DNA of 18,689 nucleotides from UBA4582 sp047630175 (GTDB taxonomy: Bacteria; Pseudomonadota; Gammaproteobacteria; Pseudomonadales; Azotimanducaceae), in NCBI GenBank assembly GCA_047630175.1, contig JBLHVI010000058.1, positions 1 to 18,689 of the forward strand, given 5' to 3'. The notes under the pieces are model-generated. The model saw only the letters and a program-made list of their open reading frames with translations. It was not told where the DNA came from and made no database searches. Position numbers and translations under genes: made by a program. This document shows positions 7,588 through 14,643 of the stretch, in pieces (position 1 is the first letter of the stretch; every line of letters begins with the position of its first letter).

Positions 7588-7800
7588 TTTTCCACAATTT
7601 CTGTGGATAAGTCTGGTGATAACTTACAAAAAAGACCTATACCCGCATTTTAAGTAGGCTTTACGGCAGTTGTACGTTTTTTAACCAACGCTTGTCGCAT
7701 TCCTTTTATATCAATGACTTACAATTCTTGGGCACTTAGGCGTCAAACCGGTGCAAGCATAATCAAGCGCGAATACAAGCGCGGGTCAGATTGTGAATAA
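7588..7800. promoter_or_regulatory. Cluster of DnaA-box-like sites
   Basis: Compared with the 9-mer TTATCCACA: TTTTCCACA at 7588-7596 (8 of 9, plus orientation); TGTGGATAA at 7602-7610 (perfect reverse complement), only 5 bp away and facing the first; TGGTGATAA at 7614-7622 (7 of 9, minus orientation); and TGTGAATAA at 7792-7800 (8 of 9, minus orientation). The first two form a tight inverted pair. A perfect box on either strand is expected about 0.14 times by chance in 18.7 kb (2 x 18689 / 4^9), so one alone is weak evidence, but a perfect box paired with a near-perfect one is notable. It may be a DnaA-responsive promoter, a DnaA-titration or reactivation site, or part of an origin. No dnaA, dnaN, mnmG or rep gene is in the window. 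Confidence 0.4.
7754..7783. repeat. Short direct repeats (CAAGC / CAAGCGCG), iteron-like
   Basis: CAAGC occurs at 7754-7758, 7764-7768 and 7776-7780. The last two extend to an identical 8-mer, CAAGCGCG, at 7764-7771 and 7776-7783, with a 12-bp period, roughly one helical turn. They sit next to the DnaA-box-like group. The repeat is short and could be chance; if functional it would be a protein-binding array. Confidence 0.3.
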
Positions 7801-8233
7801 CTTAGCCCACGAAAATGCATTTGACCCTATAAATTCACGTATCAACAGCTCCACAACAGTCATTTCATCGACATCTGACCCTAACTTTTGTGCGTTAAAA
7901 CACCCAAAAAACTCGCGACTTTCGCCCAATACAAGAGCTCAAACGACTATTTTTTGGCGATCCAGCAACCGACATCATTGTCTGTTACAGCCCTGCATTG
8001 GCGCCGTTATAGTGCTGATAATACGACATGCAGAGACCGCTTAACTGCGCTAGAAATCTGTAAATATCGCGTCAGTCATCACCTTTAAACGTCCTTAACG
8101 GCGAAGCGCGACGTCGCTTGAAACCGAGCGAAAAGATCAATGTCAGGCACAAACCACAGAACATAAATGCACACCCACATGAATGTTCGTTTTGCAGCAA
8201 GAGCACTGGTGACTAGCGCCATCTTCTGCTAAT

Positions 8234-8262
8234 TTGCCACGTACTTAGCACCAGTCTATACG
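8234..8262 (+). promoter_or_regulatory. Candidate promoter of the acyl-CoA synthetase gene
   Basis: TTGCCA at 8234-8239 (five of six match to TTGACA), a 17-bp spacer, then TATACG at 8257-8262 (four of six match to TATAAT). Transcription would begin close to 8269, almost at the ATG at 8271, giving a nearly leaderless message. That makes the call doubtful; a promoter further upstream may be the real one. Confidence 0.25.
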
Positions 8263-8270
8263 GGGTCATT

Positions 8271-10097
8271 ATGGGCGCACTATCGAAGGTTTTCGGCGAC
8301 CTTGGAGTCATTCTCAGGTCGGCCCGTCAGAAGTCAGCACCGGATGACCAAATCGGCTCTATTGGCCAATTGGTTGAGCAACATGCCATCAGTCATCCCA
8401 TGGGCATCGCACTGCTGTGCGAAGAAGAAGTGATCTCATGGCAGGCCCTCAATCGGCGAGCTAACCGGGTCGCTCACTATTTGAAAGCTTGCGGCGTTGA
8501 ACATGGTGATTGTGTCAGCATTTTCATGCAGAACCGAATCGAATTCGTTGTCTGCCTAATAGGGCTCACCAAACTAGGCGCCGTCGCCGGCCTCATCAAC
8601 ACTAACCTAACACTGCGACCCCTGACACACTGCATCAATCTCACTGCCTCAAAGAAATGTATTGTCGGCGAAGAACTCGTCAGCGCCCTTGATGCAGTTA
8701 GAGCAGACTTAAGCCTAACTGCGCCCACCGACTATTTATTGGTCAAAGACAGCGAGTTATTTGTCAAAGGCAGCAGTGCGAGTGAAACCCCGGAGTGGAT
8801 GACGCCGCTTGACTCAAACGATGAAACCCTCCCAGACGCTAACCCACCAGAATCTCGCCAAGTACGCCTCGGCGACAAGGTTTTTTACGTTTTTACCTCG
8901 GGTACCACAGGCCTACCTAAAGCCGCCATCGTCTCTCACAAGCGAGCCTTGGTGGGGGGCGAAGCATCAGCACGGTCCATCTTGCGCCTCACCCGCGAAG
9001 ACCGATTGTACAATTGCCTGCCGCTATATCATGGCACTGGCCTAATTCCTGGGCTAACGGCCACGCTGCTAGTTGGTGCCTCAATGGTGATCAAACGTCG
9101 TTTGTCGGTCAGTGGCTTTTGGGATGATATTCGACGTTACCACTGCACTACTTTTATCTATATCGGTGAGTTCATCCGCTATTTGATGAGTCGACCGCAG
9201 TTGGCCACTGACGCCATCAATCCCATTCGCGCGATTATCGGCAATGGCCTGCGACCTGATATTTGGCATGGCTTCAAGTCCCGCTTTGACATTGAGCGTA
9301 TCGGCGAGTTTTACGCCGCCAGCGAGGGCAATGGCGGATTTGCCAACGTTTTCAACAAGGACTGTACGGTTGGTATTAGCGTTGCACCGGTAAAATTAGT
9401 CGCTTATGACATCGCTGAGGATATCATTTTGCGCAACGACCAAGGCCGCTGTATTGAAGTTGAAGACGGCGAACCAGGCCTCCTGTTGATTCAGATAACG
9501 GAAGCGTCAAAATTTGAAGGCTACACGGACCCTGAGGCAACAGCAAAAAAACTCGCCAAGGATGTGATCAGCGAGGGTGATGTATACTTCAACAGCGGCG
9601 ACATGATGAAAACCATTGATGTTGGCTTTAGTTACGGCCAAAAACACTATCAATTTGTCGACCGCGTCGGCGACAGTTTTCGCTGGAAAAGCGAAAACGT
9701 CTCGACTAACGAAGTAGCTGAAATCATCAATACCCACTCGGACGTTATTTTTAGCAACGTCTACGGCGTTGAACTGCCCGGCGCCGATGGACGTGTGGGC
9801 ATGGCTGCTATCGTACTGCGGGAGGGCATTGACCTTGCTGGCGCTGATGTCCCCGAACTGTCCAAACACATCATCAGGAATCTGCCCAGCTATGCACGAC
9901 CACTCTTCATACGCGTACTGCGGGAACTACCGACCACAACGACCCACAAGTTGCAGAAAGTAGAACTGTGCCTACAGGCATACCATCTCGACAAAGTCAC
10001 CGATGACTTGCTAGTTCTCAAGCAGGGCGAGGCTTGCTATACGCGACTAGATACCGACTACTACGATAAAATTATCCGCCGTGAAATAGCATTCTAA
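8271..10097 (+). CDS. FATP-type (very-)long-chain acyl-CoA synthetase, FadD6-like
   Basis: ATP-dependent activation of a long-chain or bulky carboxylic acid to its acyl-CoA, via an acyl-adenylate. 608 aa. ANL-superfamily motifs in order: AMP/P-loop FTSGTTGLPKAA (residues 208-219); PLYHGTG (251-257); FYAASEGN (347-354), the form typical of the FATP/VLACS branch; GDMM (443-446) at the ATP-ribose aspartate; the hinge and FATP signature DRVGDSFRWKSENVST (464-479); and the C-terminal catalytic lysine region THKLQKVEL (558-566). FATP/FadD6-type enzymes act on very-long-chain fatty acids, and relatives in bile-acid or steroid metabolism activate sterol side chains, so the acid could be either. ATG start with a GGGG-containing but poor ribosome site. 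It stands alone on its strand, opposite the F420/hydrolase block. Palindromes follow the stop. Confidence 0.92.
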   Translation: MGALSKVFGDLGVILRSARQKSAPDDQIGSIGQLVEQHAISHPMGIALLCEEEVISWQALNRRANRVAHYLKACGVEHGDCVSIFMQNRIEFVVCLIGLTKLGAVAGLINTNLTLRPLTHCINLTASKKCIVGEELVSALDAVRADLSLTAPTDYLLVKDSELFVKGSSASETPEWMTPLDSNDETLPDANPPESRQVRLGDKVFYVFTSGTTGLPKAAIVSHKRALVGGEASARSILRLTREDRLYNCLPLYHGTGLIPGLTATLLVGASMVIKRRLSVSGFWDDIRRYHCTTFIYIGEFIRYLMSRPQLATDAINPIRAIIGNGLRPDIWHGFKSRFDIERIGEFYAASEGNGGFANVFNKDCTVGISVAPVKLVAYDIAEDIILRNDQGRCIEVEDGEPGLLLIQITEASKFEGYTDPEATAKKLAKDVISEGDVYFNSGDMMKTIDVGFSYGQKHYQFVDRVGDSFRWKSENVSTNEVAEIINTHSDVIFSNVYGVELPGADGRVGMAAIVLREGIDLAGADVPELSKHIIRNLPSYARPLFIRVLRELPTTTTHKLQKVELCLQAYHLDKVTDDLLVLKQGEACYTRLDTDYYDKIIRREIAF

Positions 10098-10405
10098 GGC
10101 ACTATAACCTTCGCTAGCGTGACTTACGAAAGCGCAGCTCGCTGCGCTCGATATGCCAGCGCTGGCAAACACCCCTCGGCTTTGTAACCCCTAACACCCT
10201 ACCGCGAGAAGTTGACTGGTAAATTTCGGCGAAAAAACCGTCAAAGTCGTGACAATCCCGCTGCATAGGTTTGCCACAATACATGCCTATTCTTGCGTAT
10301 ACCGGTCTCCAAAAGTTGCCCTGTTGACGAGCTCTTCAGTAGCCACTCTGTTACCAAAGACGAATGGAGTTTCGATCATCCGTCAGTAAAACAGCACACT
10401 CAGTA
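10098..10405. other. Intergenic region between convergent genes
   Basis: 308 bp between the 3' ends of the acyl-CoA synthetase and LLM oxidoreductase 1. The left end holds the palindrome cluster at 10122-10167. I see nothing gene-like in the rest and no T-run-backed terminator for either gene. Confidence 0.6.
10122..10167. repeat. Three consecutive palindromes downstream of the acyl-CoA synthetase gene
   Basis: CGCTAGCG at 10122-10129; a hairpin AGCGCAG-CTCG-CTGCGCT at 10131-10148 (7-bp stem, 4-base loop); and a perfect 14-bp palindrome TGCCAGCGCTGGCA at 10154-10167. They start 24 bp after the stop at 10097. None is followed by a T-run, so this is not a classical intrinsic terminator. It could stabilise the mRNA 3' end, assist bidirectional termination between the convergent genes, or be a REP-like element. 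Confidence 0.5.
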
Positions 10406-11344
10406 CTAATAAATCGAGAACAACTCCTCGAACGCCTTCATCTGTCCACCATTGGCGGAAGACGGCACTAAAATAGGCGTCTTAATCCCCGCATCGAACC
10501 ACGCTTCAACCCCGTCACGGACCTGGGTCGCAGTACCAAACAACGTTGTATCTGCCAGCCACTTGTCAGTCAGAAAATGTGGAATTAGGTCAAGATCGCC
10601 GACCGCAATTGCCGCCTCTATACCGTCCATCTCCTCGACGTAACCCGCTTCTTTCCAGTAGTTGCGATAATTCGGCAACATGGCGTAGCCCGTCAGCGTT
10701 TTGCGATTCACCGCCTTGGCAGCTTCAACATCATCACTGATGCAGGTTGGTATCATGTCCCCAATGAAGAATTCATCCGCAGCTTTGCTGGCCGCAGATA
10801 TTGCCGTTAACGACTCCGCCATATGTGAGCGCGCGCCATTGGCAAACACCATGCCTTGGCCAATCTCCTCAGACAATCCAATCATTTTCTTACGCAGCGT
10901 CGCCAAAACAATAGGTGGCAACTCGCCGACTCTTGGAACCGCACGTAGTTCCTCAACAAACACGCGAGTGTCTGTCAGAGGCTTACCCGCTGAAATACCG
11001 CGAGATCGCAGCGCGGGCGCGTGACTCACACCAATCCCAAACCTAAAACGACCGCCAGAAATTTCATGAATAAACCCTATGGTCTGGGCATAATCAGAAA
11101 CCTGGCGAAAATAGATTGGCATGATACTGGTGCCGAACACTATCTCATGCGTCGTCAACGCTAAGGCCTCGCAAAGGGCCATCGAGTCGCCAAGGCTTGG
11201 CGCAAAAATACCGCTGAATCCACGCTTTTCAATATCAACAGCTAAATCAATCGTCGCTTTACGACGCCCGGGTACCGCCACCAGGCTCAAGGCAGGCATT
11301 CTTGTTTTTGCACTGGTTGTTACGCTTCTTGTCGAGCTTGTCAT
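10406..11344 (-). CDS. LLM-class (luciferase-like) oxidoreductase 1, probably F420-dependent
   Basis: TIM-barrel protein of the bacterial luciferase-like superfamily, which includes flavin-dependent monooxygenases and F420-dependent dehydrogenases/reductases. 312 aa. Visible pattern: EKRGFSGIFAPS (residues 39-50) for strand and helix two, TTHEIVFGTSIMPIYFR (64-80), the hallmark SGGRFRFGIGVSH (96-108), and a C-terminal GTATQVRDGVEAW segment near the cofactor end. A strong ribosome site (AAGGAG, 7-nt spacer) fixes the ATG at 11344; the first ~15 residues are Ser/Thr-rich and lie outside the fold. F420 rather than FMN use is inferred from the full F420 operon nearby and the lack of a flavin reductase gene beside it. 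It stands alone, divergent from the DsbA-like gene. Substrate unknown. Confidence 0.88.
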   Translation of the reverse strand: MTSSTRSVTTSAKTRMPALSLVAVPGRRKATIDLAVDIEKRGFSGIFAPSLGDSMALCEALALTTHEIVFGTSIMPIYFRQVSDYAQTIGFIHEISGGRFRFGIGVSHAPALRSRGISAGKPLTDTRVFVEELRAVPRVGELPPIVLATLRKKMIGLSEEIGQGMVFANGARSHMAESLTAISAASKAADEFFIGDMIPTCISDDVEAAKAVNRKTLTGYAMLPNYRNYWKEAGYVEEMDGIEAAIAVGDLDLIPHFLTDKWLADTTLFGTATQVRDGVEAWFDAGIKTPILVPSSANGGQMKAFEELFSIY

Positions 11345-11541
11345 CGTGCTTCTCCTTCGGGAACTAGCAGCTACGTGTCGGTCTATCTCGCGAAATTCAG
11401 ACTAGCCATGATCCGATAAGGCAGAATCATGCCATCCTGCGCAGCATGGTACACAATTGCTATCTAGCTCACCATGCGCGCCCCGAACGGGTATACTTGG
11501 TAGCAACAAATCAGTGCGAACAAATCACCGGAGCAGATCCA

Positions 11542-12252
11542 ATGGCTAAAAGAAGTAATAAAGCGTTACAGATGCAAAAGCTGCTGTTTAGCTTTGTTGG
11601 TATCGTCGCCTTGGCGGTTGTTGGCTACGCACTGACGACCATACTAGCCGAGGCTCCGGGTGGTGAATTTATTGAGGGCACGCATTATAAGCTGATCGAC
11701 GAGCCGCGCCGCATCCGAGGCGACACACCTGAGGTCATGGAATTTTTCTCTTATACCTGCATTCACTGCTTCAACTTTGATCCCCTGCTGAATGACTGGG
11801 CAGAGCGCCATGCGGGTCAGGTCAACCTCGCGCGCACCCCCACGGTGTCCGGCCAAGCCTGGCGTCTGTTCGGCCAGACTTACTACACTTTAGAGGCGCT
11901 CGACCTTCTCGAGGACAATCACGGCCGATTTTTTGCAGAGATCCATCAACGAGGAAAAACGTTCCGCTCGGCGGAAGACATAGCTGACTGGTTTGATGGG
12001 CAAGGAGCAACTCGAGAGAAGTTTATCACCACGTTTAACTCCAACGCGGTATTGCTTAGAACCAATAATGCGGATGCGCTGGGCAGGCAGTTGAAGGTTG
12101 CAGGTATTCCCAGCCTTGTGGTCAATGGTAAATATCTCGTCGATGTCAACAGCGAGGTAGGCTCAAAGCGGATGCTTGAGGTAGCCGACTACTTGATCAA
12201 TAAGGATAAAAACCCACCTAGTCCTGCTGCCGAAAATCCAGCGGCTGGATAA
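11542..12252 (+). CDS. Membrane-anchored DsbA-like thiol:disulfide oxidoreductase
   Basis: Thioredoxin-fold protein expected to make or exchange disulfide bonds in periplasmic proteins. 236 aa from the ATG at 11542, set by GGAG with an 8-nt spacer; the frame is open upstream to 11446 but lacks family sequence there. N-terminal Lys/Arg-rich residues are followed by one hydrophobic segment (about residues 13-36), an uncleaved anchor or signal peptide. The active site is CIHC (C73, C76) within FFSYTCIHCFNF, the DsbA context. A cis-proline is at P190 (GIPSLVV). The C-terminal tail is Pro/Ala-rich and probably disordered. It meets the YCII-domain gene tail to tail with one base between the stops. 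The IH dipeptide between the cysteines differs from the PH of E. coli DsbA, which may shift redox potential (inference). Confidence 0.9.
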   Translation: MAKRSNKALQMQKLLFSFVGIVALAVVGYALTTILAEAPGGEFIEGTHYKLIDEPRRIRGDTPEVMEFFSYTCIHCFNFDPLLNDWAERHAGQVNLARTPTVSGQAWRLFGQTYYTLEALDLLEDNHGRFFAEIHQRGKTFRSAEDIADWFDGQGATREKFITTFNSNAVLLRTNNADALGRQLKVAGIPSLVVNGKYLVDVNSEVGSKRMLEVADYLINKDKNPPSPAAENPAAG

Positions 12253-12253
12253 C

Positions 12254-12760
12254 TCACTCATTGTTTACGTTAGTTTGTTCGTTCGTGTCTATGTTAATTG
12301 CAGCGTCGGGACTAAGCCGTTTAATGATGTAGGGCGCAATTTTGTCGTCTGCGGCAAGCCTTCGCTTGCCACTCATCATCCGCGAGCGAAACACGCGCCA
12401 GCCACGCACATTTATGCGCACTACATGGGCCTGATGAAGAGGATCCGCTTGGGCAAAGAAGACCGCCTGCTCCGCTGAGGTTGCACTAATGAGCACCATT
12501 GCGCCGAGACTGTTGACGGTGCTGCTAGCGCCCGAACTGTTGTCTAACGGCCCACTCATCATCAAAATATTGTTGGCATAAAGCTTTTCAAGATAGGCGT
12601 AATGCGCTCGACTGTTGCGCTGATCATCAAAATCCAGCCCTTGCTGCCAGTTCACGCCTGCAACGTATTCCAAAAGATAGAAGTTGGGAGAATCTTCAGC
12701 CGCTGCTCCGCTAAAGCTAAGGCAGCCCAGCGCAAAAGTTGTTGATAGCCACCGCATCAT
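12254..12760 (-). CDS. YCII-domain (YciI-like) protein with signal peptide
   Basis: Small alpha/beta YCII fold of unclear biochemical role (related to the muconolactone isomerase/ABM dimeric barrel). 168 aa if begun at the ATG at 12760; the frame also allows a TTG two codons upstream and another ATG at 12757, and no strong ribosome site decides. Residues 1-21 (MMRW, then STTFALGCLSFSGAAA) look like a cleavable signal peptide ending AAA before EDS, so the protein is likely periplasmic. The YCII part spans about 27-125, including RAHYAYLEKLY with H53, MMSGPLD (67-73) and the conserved ADPLHQAHV with D106 (105-113). A basic and then polar tail (about 126-168) is outside the domain. Most YCII proteins are cytoplasmic, so the export signal is unusual. 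Convergent with the DsbA-like gene. Confidence 0.8.
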   Translation of the reverse strand: MMRWLSTTFALGCLSFSGAAAEDSPNFYLLEYVAGVNWQQGLDFDDQRNSRAHYAYLEKLYANNILMMSGPLDNSSGASSTVNSLGAMVLISATSAEQAVFFAQADPLHQAHVVRINVRGWRVFRSRMMSGKRRLAADDKIAPYIIKRLSPDAAINIDTNEQTNVNNE

Positions 12761-12839
12761 ACGCAAGACCGTCGATTCAAATGAGATTTAAGTCTAACCC
12801 ACCAGCGATACCTGTCCAGTCACGTGCCTGACCACCAGA

Positions 12840-13181
12840 TCAGTCGCTGAGCTTCTTGTCGAAATGAGGCATAGAGGACTTGTCTCCGGCATTCATATAA
12901 CGTGCCTCTGTGCCTGAACGTGTCACGTTTTCGTACACACCATCGTCACGTTTGACCAATTTTGTGAAACCCAGGTTCTTTAAGCCACTATTACCCACCG
13001 GCGTATTCGCCATAGGTGCAATGGTAATGATCCGAGTCACCGGCGTCTCGCTGCTGAGACCTTCCAAGTCCATGCCCTTGTGCTTGCAGACCTCACCCCA
13101 AGTCTGCAGCTTGTATTTCAATGAGTGTACGACCTCCACCGTACGGTCGTTAGCCACACAGTGGTAGTCATAACGAGGCAT
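12840..13181 (-). CDS. FmdB-like small protein with a degenerate zinc ribbon
   Basis: 113 aa. The N-terminus MPRYDYHCVAND has the spacing and Tyr pattern of FmdB/zinc-ribbon proteins (MPxYxYxCxxC), but position 11 is N instead of the second Cys. The second knuckle reads CKHK (C32, H34), again lacking its last Cys. So at most C8, C32 and possibly H34 remain, and metal binding is doubtful. The rest (LKNLGFTKLVKRDDGVYENV) is basic and polar, with no recognisable domain. Its ATG overlaps the acyl-CoA dehydrogenase stop by one base (TAATG), a strong sign of co-translation with that enzyme. No function can be assigned; it may be an accessory or stability factor of the dehydrogenase. Confidence 0.7.
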   Translation of the reverse strand: MPRYDYHCVANDRTVEVVHSLKYKLQTWGEVCKHKGMDLEGLSSETPVTRIITIAPMANTPVGNSGLKNLGFTKLVKRDDGVYENVTRSGTEARYMNAGDKSSMPHFDKKLSD

Positions 13182-14335
13182 TACCGCCCTACCAAACTAC
13201 GAGAAATCAGTTCCTTCATGATTTCAGAGGTACCGCCATAAATACGCTGAATTCGCGCATCAAGATAGGCACGGGATATTTTGTACTCGCGCATATACCC
13301 ATAGCCGCCAAACAGCTGAACACAGCGATCAGCCACCTTACCCTGCATTTCGCTGGCGGCTAACTTACACATGGAAGCTTCAACCGACGTCAAATCACCC
13401 GCTATAAAACGCTTCGTATACTTTTCGGCCATAGCTTTATTCAGTTCGATTTCAGTTTTCATATCGGCTAGGACATAACGCGTATTTTGAAATTTGGAAA
13501 GAGGCTCACCAAATGCTTTACGCTCCGTAACATAGTCAATTGTCCAGTCGAGCATGCCTTGAGCAGCGGCTACGCAGCCTACACCGAGTATCAGTCGCTC
13601 GCGGGGCAACTCATTCATCAGATTCGCGAACCCCTGCCCTTCACCGCCAAGAATCTGATCTGCGGATACGCGTACATCCTGAAAAAACAGCTCTGAAGTG
13701 TCACCCGAATGCAGTCCCATCTTCTCTAAGTTACGGCCTCGCTGAAAACCAGCTAAATGCGCATCAACCGTGAACAATGTCATACCCCGGGCACCCTGAG
13801 ACGGATCTGTCTTGGTCGCCAACACAACGAGGTCACAGTGCTGACCGTTGGTGATAAAGGTTTTTTGACCATTGATCACAAAGTCATCGCCATCCTTTAC
13901 CGCGCTGGTCTTCATTCCCTGCAGGTCACTGCCGGCACCTGGCTCCGTCATGCCTATCGCACCCACACATTCACCCGACGCCATTTTCGGCAACCATTGG
14001 AGCTTTTGCGCTTCTGAACCAAGATTCAATATATAGGGAGCAACGATGTCTGAATGCACCGAGACGCCTGCCGAAAGAGCGCCGTACCCCATGCGCGACA
14101 TTTCTTCGACAACAATACAGCTAAGCTCAAACGATGCATCAAAACCACCGTATTCACTGGGTAAATCGACGCATAAAAAACCGTTCTCGCCAAGTTTTCG
14201 CCAAAGCTCACGCGGCCATATTTCGGCTTTTTCCCATACTTCATAGTGAGGCTCAACCTCGGTCTCGAGAAATTTAATCACGCTGTCCCGAAAAAGCGAC
14301 TTTTCGGCGCTGGTTAACTCAACTGCAGTACTCAT
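13181..14335 (-). CDS. Acyl-CoA dehydrogenase (FAD-dependent)
   Basis: Oxidises an acyl-CoA to the trans-2-enoyl-CoA, passing electrons to electron-transfer flavoprotein. 384 aa from the ATG at 14335, chosen for AGAGG with an 8-nt spacer; the frame is open to 14401 but the extension is not family-like. Signature 1, GAIGMTEPGAGSD, is at residues 125-137. The C-terminal half has the FAD-contact stretch QLFGGYGYMREY and the catalytic-base region IYGGTSEIMKEL, with E371 in the position of the short/medium-chain enzymes. Complete and undamaged. Followed with a one-base overlap by the FmdB-like gene. Chain length or branched/steroid substrate cannot be told from the motifs; the acyl-CoA synthetase at 8271 could supply its substrate. 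Confidence 0.95.
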   Translation of the reverse strand: MSTAVELTSAEKSLFRDSVIKFLETEVEPHYEVWEKAEIWPRELWRKLGENGFLCVDLPSEYGGFDASFELSCIVVEEMSRMGYGALSAGVSVHSDIVAPYILNLGSEAQKLQWLPKMASGECVGAIGMTEPGAGSDLQGMKTSAVKDGDDFVINGQKTFITNGQHCDLVVLATKTDPSQGARGMTLFTVDAHLAGFQRGRNLEKMGLHSGDTSELFFQDVRVSADQILGGEGQGFANLMNELPRERLILGVGCVAAAQGMLDWTIDYVTERKAFGEPLSKFQNTRYVLADMKTEIELNKAMAEKYTKRFIAGDLTSVEASMCKLAASEMQGKVADRCVQLFGGYGYMREYKISRAYLDARIQRIYGGTSEIMKELISRSLVGR

Positions 14336-14370
14336 GCTACATGCCTCTTGCGCTACATCTGCCGACATAA

Positions 14371-14589
14371 CTAATTTTTGATGAATTCTTCTGGTGTGCA
14401 TTCTAGGCGTTTGCAGAGGATATTTCGAGTTTCCCCACAGAGATATGCGTAAACAGCTGGAGCAAACTCACTCCGACACCAAGTTTCGACATGACAGTCA
14501 CTGCCACCTGTTGTTGGTTTACGGTAGACTACTTCGACTTGATCGCCGACAGACGCGCGAATCGAGAGATTAGCCTTGCAAGTGGACAC
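14371..14589 (-). CDS. Possible small Cys-rich hypothetical protein
   Basis: A 72-aa frame from a GTG at 14589 fills most of the 308-bp gap between the acyl-CoA dehydrogenase and the metallo-hydrolase fusion. It has six cysteines (C4, C32, C38, C51, C59, C64) and an acidic/polar end (CTPEEFIKN). Codons look ordinary, and it would precede the dehydrogenase by 35 bp on the same strand. Against it: no ribosome site before the GTG, no ATG in frame, and no family I recognise. It may be noise or the remnant of a longer gene. Confidence 0.22.
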   Translation of the reverse strand: MSTCKANLSIRASVGDQVEVVYRKPTTGGSDCHVETWCRSEFAPAVYAYLCGETRNILCKRLECTPEEFIKN

Positions 14590-14643
14590 TGTACAGAGAG
14601 CATCAAAACTGTAGCAAGAAGATAACCCCTTAGAGAGGCTTTA

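Larger units (their letters stand above)
7357..8270. other. Long non-coding divergent intergenic region (914 bp)
   Basis: I see no convincing gene here between the divergent serine hydrolase and acyl-CoA synthetase genes. The stretch from about 7580 to 7960 is visibly richer in A+T than the flanking genes. It holds a group of DnaA-box-like sites (7588-7800), CAAGC direct repeats (7754-7783) and scattered GGGTCAGA/TCTGACCC inverted matches (7783-7790 and 7874-7881). A 10-bp perfect palindrome GCGACGTCGC lies at 8108-8117, and a candidate promoter for the synthetase gene at the right end. At 914 bp it is by far the longest unexplained gap in the window. Confidence 0.6.

Noticed and set aside
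7588..7800. Calling this a chromosomal replication origin
   Set aside because: No dnaA, dnaN, gidA/mnmG, rpmH or rep gene is present and only one box is perfect; kept as a DnaA-box-like cluster only.
7793..8044. 83-codon plus-strand frame from a GTG in the long intergenic gap
   Set aside because: No ribosome site, Ser/Asn/Thr-rich random-looking composition and no family resemblance.
9507..9869. 120-codon minus-strand frame inside the acyl-CoA synthetase
   Set aside because: Antisense to conserved ligase motifs, so a shadow frame.
10131..10167. Rho-independent terminator
   Set aside because: Stems are good but no run of T follows on either strand.
11446..11541. 32-residue extension of the DsbA-like protein
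   Set aside because: It would bury the membrane anchor behind a non-conserved segment; the ATG at 11542 has a proper ribosome site and gives a normal anchor.
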